A stretch of DNA of 64,000 bases. It comes from Psychrobacter sp. 72-O-c (GTDB taxonomy: Bacteria > Pseudomonadota > Gammaproteobacteria > Pseudomonadales > Moraxellaceae). Under the pieces are notes generated by a model. The model saw only the letters and a program-made list of their open reading frames with translations. It made no database searches and was not told the DNA's origin. Location of the stretch: positions 1-64,000 of the forward strand of contig NZ_CAJHBI010000020.1 in NCBI RefSeq assembly GCF_904846605.1, given 5' to 3'. Position numbers and translations under genes: made by a program. Position 1 is the first letter of the stretch; the number at the start of each line of letters is the position of its first letter. This document shows positions 15,011 to 23,963 of the stretch, piece by piece.

Positions 15011-15868
15011 CTACTTTGGCTTTAATGCTAAGACTCTATCGATATCATCAGCATTATGACGGTTTTCGAGTTGCTCCCACTCTTCACCCCAGTTTCTGTT
15101 GATGATGCAGCCACGTTGTACTGCTGGTCGCGCTAACATGGCTGTCGCCCAACGCTGGACATGGGTGTACTCTTCAACCTGAAGGAATTCTTTTGCGTCG
15201 TATAGATTTCCCAAAACTAAATTGCCATACCAAGGCCAAGTAGCAATGTCCGCAATACTGTAATCATCACCAGCAATGAATTCGTTCGTCGCTAATTGCT
15301 TGTCTAATACATCCAATTGGCGCTTGATTTCCATCGCAAAACGATTGATGGGGTATTCAAATTTTTCGGGTGCATAAGCATAAAAGTGACCGAATCCACC
15401 ACCCAAGTACGGTGCAGAACCATGTAACCAAAACAGCCAGTTAAAGACCTTTGTACGCTTATTGCCTTCTTTAGGCAGTAATACCCCAAATTTTTCAGCA
15501 AGATACAGTAAAATCGAAGCCGACTCAAAAATAGGCTCAGCATCATCGCTAGAGTGATCGACTAATGCTGGAATCTTAGAGTTGGGATTAATATCTACAA
15601 ATCCCGATGTGAATTGATCCCCTTCGCCAATTTTAATCATATGGGCATCGTATTCCGCATCCTTACCTAATGCTAATAATTCCTCTAACATAATGGTAAT
15701 TTTTTGGCCATTAGGCGTGCCCATTGAGTACAGTTGCAAAGCATGCTTTCCGATAGGTAGCGCTTTTTCATGGGTTGCACCCGAAACCGGACGATTGATA
15801 CTTGCCCATTTACCGCCATTTTCTGCGTCATGAGTCCAGATTTTTGGTGGTGTGTATTGATTTTCCAT
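15011..15868 (-). CDS. yghU: Glutathione-dependent disulfide-bond oxidoreductase YghU
   Basis: This 285-residue GST-fold protein has the YghU signature start (ENQYTPPKIWTHDAENGGKW), then LPIGKHALQLYSMGTPNGQK in the thioredoxin-like domain, and a helical domain with DDYSIADIATWPWYGN. YghU-type proteins bind two glutathiones and reduce disulfides or organic hydroperoxides. ATG 15868 is chosen over a GTG three codons upstream. The second GST gene lies 48 bp upstream on the same strand, so the two form one transcript whose promoter carries the 16714 palindrome. Confidence 0.88.
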   Translation of the reverse strand: MENQYTPPKIWTHDAENGGKWASINRPVSGATHEKALPIGKHALQLYSMGTPNGQKITIMLEELLALGKDAEYDAHMIKIGEGDQFTSGFVDINPNSKIPALVDHSSDDAEPIFESASILLYLAEKFGVLLPKEGNKRTKVFNWLFWLHGSAPYLGGGFGHFYAYAPEKFEYPINRFAMEIKRQLDVLDKQLATNEFIAGDDYSIADIATWPWYGNLVLGNLYDAKEFLQVEEYTHVQRWATAMLARPAVQRGCIINRNWGEEWEQLENRHNADDIDRVLALKPK

Positions 15869-15916
15869 TCTTATCACTTCTATGTTGGTGAAAGCTATTG
15901 GTTCTATTTATCTTAA

Positions 15917-16597
15917 TTAGGCTTTTTTATCGAAGTTTTGTGGATATAGCGCCCGTGCAGCAACGTCATCAAACTCAGTCTTAAACTCGATATTTTTGGC
16001 AAGAGCGCGTGATTTTTCTACCGCAGGACGTGCATTTACGTTTGTAAACCAACGCTTTAGGTTGGGATAGCTCTCTAACTCTTCTTCGCCTAATACGCCA
16101 GCAGCTTTATCAATCCAGCCCCATGCTGAAATATCTGCAATTGAATACTCATCGCCAACTATATACTCGCGGCCTTCCATGTGGGTATCGAGCACTTCAT
16201 AATGACGTTCGGCTTCACGGAGATAGCGATTGATAGCATAAGGTATTTTTTCTGGCGCTTTATGTCTAAAATGAACGGATTGACCAGAAAAAGGTCCTAG
16301 GCCTGTCGCTAGAAACAGTAACCATGACAGCATCTCACCGCGATCTTCCGGCTTTCCTACTAATTTTCCCGTTTTCTCAGAAAGGTACATTAAGATAGCA
16401 GTCGAATCAAACACACGCGTGCCATCGTCTTCAATTGCCGGTGTTTTACCATTCGGGTTAATAGCGCGGTATTCAGGTGTGTGTTGCTCGCCTTTCAAAG
16501 TATCTACAGCAACCAATTCATACGGCAAGCCGGTCTCTTCAAGAAGAACAGCCACTTTCATTGGGTTCGGTGTTTGGTGAAAATAAAACTTAAGCAT
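15917..16597 (-). CDS. Glutathione S-transferase (nu-class, YfcG-like)
   Basis: This 226-residue GST has a thioredoxin-fold half with QTPNPMKVAVLLEETG, AINPNGKTPAIED (cis-Pro loop) and DSTAILMYLSEK. The helical half has GEMLSWLLFLATGLGPFSGQ and DEYSIADISAWGWI. It belongs to the same wider group as YghU/YfcG and may detoxify electrophiles or reduce disulfides. It is the first gene of a two-gene unit, and a perfect TTGAACGATCGTTCAA palindrome lies about 120 bp upstream of its start. Confidence 0.85.
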   Translation of the reverse strand: MLKFYFHQTPNPMKVAVLLEETGLPYELVAVDTLKGEQHTPEYRAINPNGKTPAIEDDGTRVFDSTAILMYLSEKTGKLVGKPEDRGEMLSWLLFLATGLGPFSGQSVHFRHKAPEKIPYAINRYLREAERHYEVLDTHMEGREYIVGDEYSIADISAWGWIDKAAGVLGEEELESYPNLKRWFTNVNARPAVEKSRALAKNIEFKTEFDDVAARALYPQNFDKKA

Positions 16598-16973
16598 AGC
16601 GTTATCCTATTATATAAAAATATTAGTTTGGTCACTATAAAAATAATAGAGAGCCTGAGTCGTGCGTTGAACAGTTTCTTTATTGCTTAGTGTTAGAACC
16701 ACTATAACTATAATTGAACGATCGTTCAAGTGTAAATTTTAAATAACTACTCATTTAATTATCAAAATTAGGCACAACAAGTGTTTTTACTTACGCGATA
16801 TTTAGAGAAGTTAATGTTGCGCCTATACCAAATAATTTAGAGTCAAGGGTTGATGAGAGTAAGCGCCGCTAGAGATGCCTGTATCATCTCCAAAATACCG
16901 AATATTACTTTGATAAGGCAGTAAATGAAATATACGATGCGCCGTAACCGATAAACGCCAATGCTAAATAAAA
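16598..16973. other. Intergenic control region between gst and a dehydrogenase remnant
   Basis: This region contains the operator-like palindrome at 16714-16729. The segment 16800-16973 shows no readable frame, although it precedes the C-terminal third of a dehydrogenase and is probably its decayed or deleted N-terminal region. No other gene is visible. Confidence 0.5.
16714..16729. promoter_or_regulatory. TetR-type operator palindrome O1
   Basis: TTGAACGATCGTTCAA is a perfect 16-bp palindrome upstream of the gst-yghU unit. Four related 16-mers occur at 17866, 17889, 17958 and 25489, all near genes of the same detoxification type, which supports a shared TetR operator. Confidence 0.65.
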
Positions 16974-17261
16974 ATGTATCGACTTATTTTAGGACAGGAC
17001 AATTTAAACATTATTAAAATCAAATTTAAAAGCTTATCATTCCATTGGCAGTTTATGTTTGCCCGCTCGCTGTTTCAAGTAGCAGACATGGAAGCGCAAG
17101 GCCACCTATTAAACCGTGTTTCTGATCTAATCAATCAAGGTCATATTCAAACCACGGTTGGCAAAAATATAGGTATTATTAACGCAGCCAATTTGCGCGT
17201 CGCCCATCAAGCATTAGAATCCGGTACCTCAATCGGTAAAATTGTATTAGAAAATTTTTAA
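16974..17261 (+). pseudogene. C-terminal remnant of a zinc-type alcohol dehydrogenase/quinone reductase
   Basis: The 95-residue frame ends with FHWQFMFARSLFQVADMEAQ, then LLNRVSDLINQGHIQTTV, AANLRVAHQALESG and SIGKIVLENF. This is the typical end of medium-chain zinc-binding dehydrogenases of the quinone-reductase branch. The NAD(P)-binding and catalytic N-terminal two thirds are absent. The ABM-domain gene starts 16 bp downstream, so the pair was probably once an operon of quinone-handling enzymes. Confidence 0.7.
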
Positions 17262-17277
17262 TACAACCCCACTAAAA

Positions 17278-17571
17278 ATGACCACATTAACCGTTATTGC
17301 CAATATCATTGCAAAAGAGGACCACATTGCATTAGTAAAGGCTGAGCTTGAAAAGCTGCTACCAGTTACACGTGTAGAGGAAGGCTGTCTCCAATACAAC
17401 CTATATCAAGACAATGAAAACCCTGCTCACTTAATGTTTCATGAAAGCTGGACGTCACGTGAGCTTTGGCAAACACATATAGAAAACCAACACTTAAAAG
17501 ACTTCGTAGCCGCAACGGATGGTGCGCTCGAACCATTCATCTTAAATGAGATGACAGAGGTTGCTCGGTAG
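17278..17571 (+). CDS. Quinol monooxygenase-like ABM-domain protein (YgiN-like)
   Basis: This 97-residue protein forms a single ABM (antibiotic biosynthesis monooxygenase) domain. It shows TVIANIIAKEDHIALVKAEL, TRVEEGCLQYNLYQD and FHESWTSRELWQTHIENQHL, the conserved His/Trp/Glu pattern of the family. Members such as YgiN act on quinols without a cofactor. No Shine-Dalgarno is obvious and the upstream dehydrogenase is truncated, so its expression is uncertain. A terminator follows at 17635. Confidence 0.75.
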   Translation: MTTLTVIANIIAKEDHIALVKAELEKLLPVTRVEEGCLQYNLYQDNENPAHLMFHESWTSRELWQTHIENQHLKDFVAATDGALEPFILNEMTEVAR

Positions 17572-17634
17572 TATTTTTACTTAGTAACTGTTTAGAATAA
17601 AAAATAAGACTTAGAGTAAAAAATAACACTGCAT

Positions 17635-17676
17635 AAAAAAGAAGAGCGCATTTAAATTGGCGCTCTTCTTTTTTGC
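17635..17676 (+). terminator. Terminator after the ABM-domain gene
   Basis: A 15-bp stem (17635-17649 with 17660-17674) of AAAAAAGAAGAGCGC type pairs across a 10-nt loop and ends in a T-run. Confidence 0.8.
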
Positions 17677-17865
17677 TTAGTAATGGCGATTAATTATGTT
17701 TCGACTCCCCTAATTAGTTTAATAAACCGAATTAGCAAGACCATAGAGAGGTGTCAAACCTCGTTAGTGCGTTTATACTTACAAAGCATTACCTACCTAA
17801 GTTACGGATATTGTTAGTAGAATAGCTATAAATAAGAGGAATGTAAGTTGCTCGTTACATTTAAT

Positions 17866-17881
17866 TTGAACGATTACTCAA
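17866..17881. promoter_or_regulatory. TetR-type operator-like site O2
   Basis: TTGAACGATTACTCAA matches the O1 consensus TTGARYG-N-RYTCAA with one half-site like O1 and the other like O3. It lies 23 bp from O3 in the 480-bp gap before the AhpD-like gene. Confidence 0.5.
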
Positions 17882-17888
17882 ATATTAG

Positions 17889-17904
17889 TTGAGCGTTCGC
17901 TCAA
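17889..17904. promoter_or_regulatory. TetR-type operator palindrome O3
   Basis: TTGAGCGTTCGCTCAA has perfect 7-bp arms around a central TT. It lies between O2 and O4 upstream of the AhpD-like gene. Confidence 0.6.
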
Positions 17905-17957
17905 TATAATTTATAGTGGTTTTTGTTGACTCGGCTAAAGAAGTGTTACGGCTCAAT

Positions 17958-17973
17958 TTGAGTGAATACTCAG
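17958..17973. promoter_or_regulatory. TetR-type operator-like site O4
   Basis: TTGAGTGAATACTCAG is the third related 16-mer of this gap, 79 bp before the ATG at 18052, and probably overlaps the promoter or leader. Confidence 0.5.
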
Positions 17974-18051
17974 ATTTATTATTAACCCTTAATCAGTAAC
18001 CAACTTTAAGCTGACATGAAAAACCTCACCTTTGTTATTAGGAATTATATT

Positions 18052-18606
18052 ATGACCGACTTTACTCTTCACGATAAAACAAGCGCCCCAGCAGACAGCC
18101 AAGAGTTGCTCGACGTGTCTATCAATGCTTTTGGCATGGTGCCAAACTTACATGCCGTTATGGCAGAAGCGCCGGGATTGCTTGAAGGCTATCAACGTCT
18201 ACATCAGTTGTTCCTAGACAGCAGCTTCGATGATGAAGAAACCACTGTTGTGTGGCAAACCATCAATGTTGAACACGCTTGCCATTATTGCGTTCCTGCC
18301 CATACTGGCATCGCCAAAAGCATGAAAGTAGATGACGCAATCACTGAAGCATTACGTAACGAGACCCTACTACCAACAGCACGTCTAGAAGCGCTTCGCG
18401 ACTTCACACTCTCTGTTGTCCGTGGCCGTGGTAATGTTGATGATAGCGCTGTTCAAGCATTTTTAGATGCGGGTTATACTAAGCGACAGGTTCTTGAAGT
18501 TGTACTTGGCGCGGCTCAAAAAGTAATGAGCAATTATACTAACCATCTTGCAAACACCCCGATAGACAAACCATTCCAAAAATTTGAATGGCACAAAGCT
18601 GATTAA
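18052..18606 (+). CDS. Carboxymuconolactone decarboxylase/AhpD-like protein
   Basis: From ATG 18052 (GGA nine bases upstream) the protein has 184 residues. The frame is open 12 codons further upstream. The AhpD/CMD-type motif EHACHYCVPAHTGIAK has the redox CxxC pair and the conserved His. FGMVPNLHAVMAEAPGLLEG precedes it, as in peroxidase-related CMD proteins. Such proteins reduce peroxides or act with thiol partners. It is preceded by three operator-like palindromes and followed 132 bp later by a DsbA-fold oxidoreductase, which supports a thiol/electrophile-stress role. Confidence 0.85.
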   Translation: MTDFTLHDKTSAPADSQELLDVSINAFGMVPNLHAVMAEAPGLLEGYQRLHQLFLDSSFDDEETTVVWQTINVEHACHYCVPAHTGIAKSMKVDDAITEALRNETLLPTARLEALRDFTLSVVRGRGNVDDSAVQAFLDAGYTKRQVLEVVLGAAQKVMSNYTNHLANTPIDKPFQKFEWHKAD

Positions 18607-18634
18607 TGAAGCGGACTAATAATGTAACCAGTAT

Positions 18635-18651
18635 GGGGTTGTCACAACCCC
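18635..18651. promoter_or_regulatory. 17-bp hairpin between the AhpD-like and DsbA-like genes
   Basis: GGGGTTG-TCA-CAACCCC forms a 7-bp GC-rich hairpin 29 bp after the AhpD-like stop codon. No T-run follows, so it is more likely an mRNA stability element, a pause site or an operator than an intrinsic terminator. Confidence 0.4.
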
Positions 18652-18738
18652 TCTGACGTTCTTATACTGTTGTTCAGAAGTCAATCGGGCAGCAGTTTTT
18701 TCAGTTAAATTTATAGATAAAATCTCACGAGAGGTCAT

Positions 18739-19407
18739 ATGGAAAATTCAAAGCAGTTATTATCAGAGCAACCACTACAAATAGACATCGTGTCAGACGT
18801 TGTTTGCCCTTGGTGTGTTATCGGTTATCGACAGCTGGCTGAAGCATTGGAGCAGACCAATACCGCACATGAGATTCATTGGCATCCGTTTGAGCTGAAT
18901 CCCAACACGCCACCTGAAGGACAAAACCTGCGCGAGCATATCATGGAGAAGTACGGCAGCACGGCTCAAGACTCTGAAGAGAGCCGCATCAGAATGACAG
19001 CAGCAGGCGCAGAAGTTGGCTTCGAATTTCAATTTACTGATGACACGCGAACGTACAATACTTTTAACTTGCATCAACTATTACATTGGGCGGATCAGCA
19101 AGGGCGCATGCACGATTTGAAGCAGGCACTCTTCAGCGCTCATTTCACTAACAATCGCAATGTTTCTGACAGTGCGGTGCTTGCAGATATAGCAGCAGAA
19201 ATCGGGCTGGATCGTACCGAAGCATTAGCCGTTATCGAAGACCAACGTTTTGCCAAAGACGTGCGCGAGGCCGTACAGCGCTCGCAAGAACAAGGCATTC
19301 AAAGTGTGCCATCCGTTATCTTTAACGGCCGCCATCTGGTTAGCGGCGCCCAAGGCGTTGAGAACTATACTAGCATTCTACAACAATTGGCTGAGATGCC
19401 AGACTAA
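18739..19407 (+). CDS. DsbA-family oxidoreductase (FrnE-like)
   Basis: This 222-residue cytoplasmic thioredoxin-fold protein has the redox motif CPWC in SDVVCPWCVIGYRQL near residue 23. A helical insertion with FNLHQLLHWADQQG follows, then the C-terminal thioredoxin elements GIQSVPSVIFNGRHLVSGAQ. This is the FrnE/2-hydroxychromene-2-carboxylate isomerase-like branch, which handles disulfides or glutathione adducts. AGAGG precedes the ATG. It belongs by position to the TetR-palindrome gene set. Confidence 0.85.
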   Translation: MENSKQLLSEQPLQIDIVSDVVCPWCVIGYRQLAEALEQTNTAHEIHWHPFELNPNTPPEGQNLREHIMEKYGSTAQDSEESRIRMTAAGAEVGFEFQFTDDTRTYNTFNLHQLLHWADQQGRMHDLKQALFSAHFTNNRNVSDSAVLADIAAEIGLDRTEALAVIEDQRFAKDVREAVQRSQEQGIQSVPSVIFNGRHLVSGAQGVENYTSILQQLAEMPD

Positions 19408-19535
19408 ACGAGGCTTTTAGCTATGGCCGATATCAAATAAAATAGAGTTGTGGATAAATACATGTGGCTAAAAAAATTCTTTTAGACGATATAAATTTTG
19501 AAAAACATCAACTTTAAGCAACAATTGGAATTTAG

Positions 19536-20840
19536 ATGCAGGATATTAAGTCTTGGCCAACACTGACGCGCTACCGCTCTTACTGGGTAGCGCTTTTTGT
19601 TTTTTTAAGTATTTGTCTGGGCATCTCTTCAAGCACGGCAGTTACCAGTACGATAGCCAGTACTGAGGATCAATCTTACTGGCAGCAGATGGAAACGCAT
19701 GGTAAAAATCAAGATGTCTATTTTTATGCGTGGGGTGGCGATGCGCAAATAAATGCTTATATACAATGGGCAGCCGAACAAATTAAGTCTCAGTACAATA
19801 TTAACTTAGTACATGTAAAACTTAGCGATACCAGCGAAGCCGTAAGCCGTGTATTGGCTGAAAAATCAGCAAACAATAATAGCCAAGGTAGCGTTGATTT
19901 AGTGTGGATAAATGGTGCTAATTTTGCCACTATGAATGAGCACTCACTGCTACTAAAACACTGGTCAAATAAGCTGCCAAACTTTGCACTCACTGACCCT
20001 AACAATAACCCTGCGGTTACCTTTGATTTTGGTATTCCCACTGAAGGCATGGAAGCACCGTGGGGACAAGCGTCGCTTACTTTTTATTATGACAACCTTG
20101 CTATTGATGGTTCAGCGAATAACAAACCGCCAACCACGTTAAACGAGATACTAAGCTGGAGCACCCAACATCCCGGACGCTTTAGCTACCCAAAGCCGCC
20201 TGATTTTCTAGGCATGAGCTTTTTAAAGTATGCCTTAGTGACGCTACATCAAAACAGCCCTGAAAATATAAAATCACAGCTGAACCAGCCAGCGACTGAC
20301 CAAAACACAGCGCTGGTACTCACTCCTTTATGGGATTTTTTGGACAAGCTACACCCAACACTATGGCGTAAGGGCGAGCACTTTATGCAAAATGGGGCGC
20401 AAATGCGGCGCTTAGTTGATGATACTGAGCTGAGCTTGGCGTTTACTTTTTCAGCACCTGAAGTACCTGCGGCGGTACAACGTTATGACTTGCCAGAAAG
20501 TATTCGTAGTTATGCCATGAATGATGGAAGTTTAAGTAATACCCATTTTGTGGCAATTCCTTATAACGCCAGTCACCCGCAAAGCGCGCAACTGGTCGCT
20601 AATTTTTTACTCAGCCCAACAGCGCAGGCGCATAAACAAAAAGCTAGCGTATGGGGAGACAAAACCGTACTTATTCAATCAACGCTAAATAATGATCAGC
20701 AAGCGTTATTCAAAACGAGTAAGCCACACCCAAGCGCACTCCCCTTTAACAGTATTAAACGCACGTTGAGTGAGCCGCATCCAAGCTGGGTCGACGCTAT
20801 TATGCAAGGTTGGGAGATGCGTTACGGGGTCAGCCAATGA
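19536..20840 (+). CDS. ynjB: ABC transporter substrate-binding protein (YnjB-like)
   Basis: This 434-residue secreted binding protein has a signal peptide (about residues 17-40) and the YnjB signatures VYFYAWGGDAQINAYIQWAA, VHVKLSDTSEAVSRVLAEK, VDLVWINGANF and APWGQASLTFYYD. It is the first gene of a transporter operon. Its stop overlaps the start of the permease gene (ATGA), so the two are coupled. The YnjBCD substrate is not established. Resemblance to thiamine and iron binding proteins is only general. Confidence 0.85.
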   Translation: MQDIKSWPTLTRYRSYWVALFVFLSICLGISSSTAVTSTIASTEDQSYWQQMETHGKNQDVYFYAWGGDAQINAYIQWAAEQIKSQYNINLVHVKLSDTSEAVSRVLAEKSANNNSQGSVDLVWINGANFATMNEHSLLLKHWSNKLPNFALTDPNNNPAVTFDFGIPTEGMEAPWGQASLTFYYDNLAIDGSANNKPPTTLNEILSWSTQHPGRFSYPKPPDFLGMSFLKYALVTLHQNSPENIKSQLNQPATDQNTALVLTPLWDFLDKLHPTLWRKGEHFMQNGAQMRRLVDDTELSLAFTFSAPEVPAAVQRYDLPESIRSYAMNDGSLSNTHFVAIPYNASHPQSAQLVANFLLSPTAQAHKQKASVWGDKTVLIQSTLNNDQQALFKTSKPHPSALPFNSIKRTLSEPHPSWVDAIMQGWEMRYGVSQ

Positions 20841-22591
20841 GTGCCCTGTCTAAGGATAAAACAGCTAGCTCCGTATCGGCAGCGCATCACAAAACAGATC
20901 GGTTTACACACCTTGTCAAATACAGTCCGCGATTTTTACTTGCCTTACTTATATTACCCGTGCTCGGTGGTTTACTAAGCGTACTCTTGCCAGCTTTTGG
21001 TTGGGCGCCAGCACTTGAACAAACAACGATTGGCTTTCAAGGCTTTAAGGCCCTTTGGCAAACGCCCTGCATCACGCAAATGGCCACGTTGAGTGTGGCA
21101 ACAGGCTTAATAAGCACGCTACTCGCTTTTTTGATGACCTTAATGATTTTGGCAGCCTTTTTCAACAGCCTTTGGCTTAATCGTATTGAACGTTTGCTCA
21201 GCCCTATTTTAGTCATTCCCCATGCAGCAGCCGCCATTGCGGTTGGTTTCTTAATTGCGCCTTCAGGTATGTTTTCTCGATTGGTATCACCGTGGTTAAC
21301 TGGCTGGGAGCTGGCACCCCATGGCATATTTCCACACGATCCATACGGTATCAGTATCATTTTAGGACTAACGGTAAAAGAGCTGCCATTTTTATTGTTG
21401 ATGGCACTGGGTGTGTTGGCTCAGCCTGAACTGGGTAAAAAACTGCGTCAACAGCATAAAGTAGCACTTAATTTAGGCTACTGCCCAATGACCGCCTTTT
21501 TTAAAGTAGTCTTACCAAATCTTTATCCCTTGTTGCGCTTGCCTATTTTTGCCGTACTCGCTTATGCCAGTGCCAGTGTCGAGATGCCGCTCATACTCGG
21601 CCCCAATACCCCGCCAACATTAGCCGTTGCTATTATGAACTGGTTCAACGATGTTGATTTAAACCTACGCATAAAAGCCTCTGCTGGTGCGGTATTACAG
21701 CTCGCACTTACGGGTAGCTTACTGGCACTATGGCTGGCTTGCGAAAAAACCATAAAAACATTGTGTAGTGATTTACTCACCAATGGTCAGCGCGAATATG
21801 GCGGTGATTTTTGGCACAAAGTCATTATAGTGCTCACGACCTTAGTTATTGGCTTCATATTACTGGCATTAATAGGTCTAGTGATGTGGTCGGTTGCTGG
21901 GTTTTGGCGCTTTCCAGCAGCGCTACCCGAACAGTTTGTGTTATTGCATTTTCAAAGTGCACTAATGCAAATGGGCAGCCCGCTATTTAATACCCTTACT
22001 ATTGGCCTAGTGACTACTATCTTTGCGGTTGTCCTCACTTTACTCTGTTTGGAATCCGAGCAGCTAACTGCCAAACCACTGTCTCGCTTTACCAGTTTGA
22101 TTATTTACTTACCGTTATTGGTACCCAGTATTGCCTTTTTGTTTGGTTTGGTATGGTTGCAGCAACTGATAAATAACCAAACCGCGTTTTTTAATGTGGC
22201 CTTTACCCATTTATTGTTTGTATTGCCTTATGTGTTTTTGTCGCTGTCGAGTAGCTATCGACGCTTAGATCCACGTTTTTCTAATGTTGCAGCAAGTCTT
22301 GGCGCCACGCCCTGTAAGGTGTTTTTACAAGTTAAGCTACCGCAGTTATTTGCCCCGATTTTGATTGCAGCCGCCCTTGGGCTCGCTATTAGTTTTGGTC
22401 AATATCTACCGACGCTTTTAGCAGGTGGCGGACGTATAGCCACTATAACCACTGAAGCCGTTACCCTCGCTAATGGTGCAAGCAGACGCACCAGTGCCGT
22501 TTATGCCATTATGCAAATAGCACTCCCTCTCATTGGGTTTATACTGGCGTGGGTATTACCTAAGTGTTTCTTTAAAAGTGCGCACCGCTAA
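20837..22591 (+). CDS. ynjC: ABC transporter permease, fused two-domain (YnjC-like)
   Basis: The 584-residue membrane protein is a tandem fusion of two permease halves, each with about six helices. The EAA-like loops are around NLGYCPMTAFFKVVLPNLYP in the first half and ASLGATPCKVFLQVKLPQLF in the second. It starts at ATG 20837, overlapping the ynjB stop by 3 bp. Like thiamine/iron-type ThiP/FbpB permeases, one protein supplies the whole pore. Confidence 0.88.
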   Translation: MSALSKDKTASSVSAAHHKTDRFTHLVKYSPRFLLALLILPVLGGLLSVLLPAFGWAPALEQTTIGFQGFKALWQTPCITQMATLSVATGLISTLLAFLMTLMILAAFFNSLWLNRIERLLSPILVIPHAAAAIAVGFLIAPSGMFSRLVSPWLTGWELAPHGIFPHDPYGISIILGLTVKELPFLLLMALGVLAQPELGKKLRQQHKVALNLGYCPMTAFFKVVLPNLYPLLRLPIFAVLAYASASVEMPLILGPNTPPTLAVAIMNWFNDVDLNLRIKASAGAVLQLALTGSLLALWLACEKTIKTLCSDLLTNGQREYGGDFWHKVIIVLTTLVIGFILLALIGLVMWSVAGFWRFPAALPEQFVLLHFQSALMQMGSPLFNTLTIGLVTTIFAVVLTLLCLESEQLTAKPLSRFTSLIIYLPLLVPSIAFLFGLVWLQQLINNQTAFFNVAFTHLLFVLPYVFLSLSSSYRRLDPRFSNVAASLGATPCKVFLQVKLPQLFAPILIAAALGLAISFGQYLPTLLAGGGRIATITTEAVTLANGASRRTSAVYAIMQIALPLIGFILAWVLPKCFFKSAHR

Positions 22592-22617
22592 AAGCACTTA
22601 TCATTGAAGGTTTTTTG

Positions 22618-23280
22618 ATGCAATCCTCTTTACAAATAAAAAATTTACAGCTTTTTCGTCAAGACCAGCTATTACTCAACTTAGACGAGCAGGTCAATAG
22701 CGGCGAAATACTTACTATTATGGGTCCGTCAGGCAGTGGTAAGTCAAGCTTGTTAAATTGGCTCACGGGTACCCTTGCCAGCAGCTTTACCGCCACTGGT
22801 GAAGTCTGGCTTAATGGTCAGAATGTTGGTAACCTGCCAACGCATTTGCGCCATATTGGGGTGTTATATCAAGATGCCTTACTGTTTTCACATTTAACAG
22901 TAGCCGGTAATATTGCCTTTGCCATGCCTAAAGGTAATAAAAAGCAACGACTTAAAAAAGTAGATGAGGCACTTGAGCAAGTTGGCTTACAAGGTATGGC
23001 CAACCGTCATCCTGATAATCTGTCGGGCGGGCAACAAGCGCGAGTCGCTTTATTACGGACGCTATTAAGCGAGCCTAAAGCCATTTTACTTGATGAGCCG
23101 TTTAGTAAGCTTGATACCCAACTAAGGGTTGATACGCGCCAATTGGTGTTTGAACAAATTCGTAATCGTAAACTACCCACCATTATGGTCACGCATGACC
23201 ATAGCGATGCTGAAGCGGCAAAGGGTAAAATCATCCATTTACAAGCCATTAATTTAAAAGTTATCGACGCAGCACGATAG
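22618..23280 (+). CDS. ynjD: ABC transporter ATP-binding protein (YnjD-like)
   Basis: The 220-residue ATPase has a Walker A GPSGSGKSS, a Q-loop in IGVLYQDALLFSHL, the signature LSGGQQARVALLRTL, the Walker B AILLDEPFSKLD and the H-loop VTHDHSDAEA. ATG 22618 follows GAAGG by 7 bp. It energises the YnjBC importer, and the gene lies 26 bp after the permease. Confidence 0.9.
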   Translation: MQSSLQIKNLQLFRQDQLLLNLDEQVNSGEILTIMGPSGSGKSSLLNWLTGTLASSFTATGEVWLNGQNVGNLPTHLRHIGVLYQDALLFSHLTVAGNIAFAMPKGNKKQRLKKVDEALEQVGLQGMANRHPDNLSGGQQARVALLRTLLSEPKAILLDEPFSKLDTQLRVDTRQLVFEQIRNRKLPTIMVTHDHSDAEAAKGKIIHLQAINLKVIDAAR

Positions 23281-23318
23281 CTGTAGAGTCACAAGTTCAA
23301 ACCCATAGGGCAATTAGC

Positions 23319-23963
23319 ATGCTAGACAAATATATTACTCCCATTATAAAACCCCTGTTAACCCCAGTGGTAAAACTACTGCACAAGCGTGCTATCACGG
23401 CTGACCAGTTGACTGTGGCGGGGTTTTTAATCGGCTTATTAGCAGTACCATTACTCGCCTTAGAGTATTGGTATGCGGCACTAGCGGCTATTGCTCTAAA
23501 CCGGATTTTAGATGGGCTTGACGGTGCGCTGGCTAGATATGCCAATCAAAGCTCAAGCGCTGGTGGCTATTTAGATATTACCCTCGACTTTTTGTTTTAT
23601 GCGGCAATTCCGTTTGGATTTATCCTTGCCAATCCTGAGCAAAATGCTATTGCTGGCTCATTATTGTTAGCAACCTTTATTGGTACCGGTTCAAGCTTTT
23701 TGGCCTTTGCGATCGCTGCTGAAAAGTTCGATATTGAAAAACCACAGTTTAAATATAAGAGCTTTTACTACTTAAATGGTTTAACCGAAGGCACTGAAAC
23801 GATTGCGCTGTTTGTAGCGTTTTGCATTTGGCCGCAGTACTTTGCCCTGCTAGCTACCCTATTTGCGATTGCGTGCATAATTACTATTTTTACTCGTATA
23901 TATGGTGGTTATCATACCCTTAAACAGCAAGAAGCCGAAAGGAGTGGAGCAACCAATGACTAA
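23319..23963 (+). CDS. ynjF: CDP-alcohol phosphatidyltransferase (YnjF-like)
   Basis: The 214-residue membrane enzyme has the CDP-alcohol phosphatidyltransferase motif DGLDGALARYA, followed by GGYLDITLDFLFY with the conserved aspartates (D-G-x2-A-R-x8-G-x3-D-x3-D), and about five or six helices. It transfers a phosphatidyl group from CDP-diacylglycerol to an unknown alcohol. It lies 38 bp after ynjD, as ynjF is linked with ynjBCD in enterobacteria, and overlaps the next gene by 8 bp. Confidence 0.85.
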   Translation: MLDKYITPIIKPLLTPVVKLLHKRAITADQLTVAGFLIGLLAVPLLALEYWYAALAAIALNRILDGLDGALARYANQSSSAGGYLDITLDFLFYAAIPFGFILANPEQNAIAGSLLLATFIGTGSSFLAFAIAAEKFDIEKPQFKYKSFYYLNGLTEGTETIALFVAFCIWPQYFALLATLFAIACIITIFTRIYGGYHTLKQQEAERSGATND

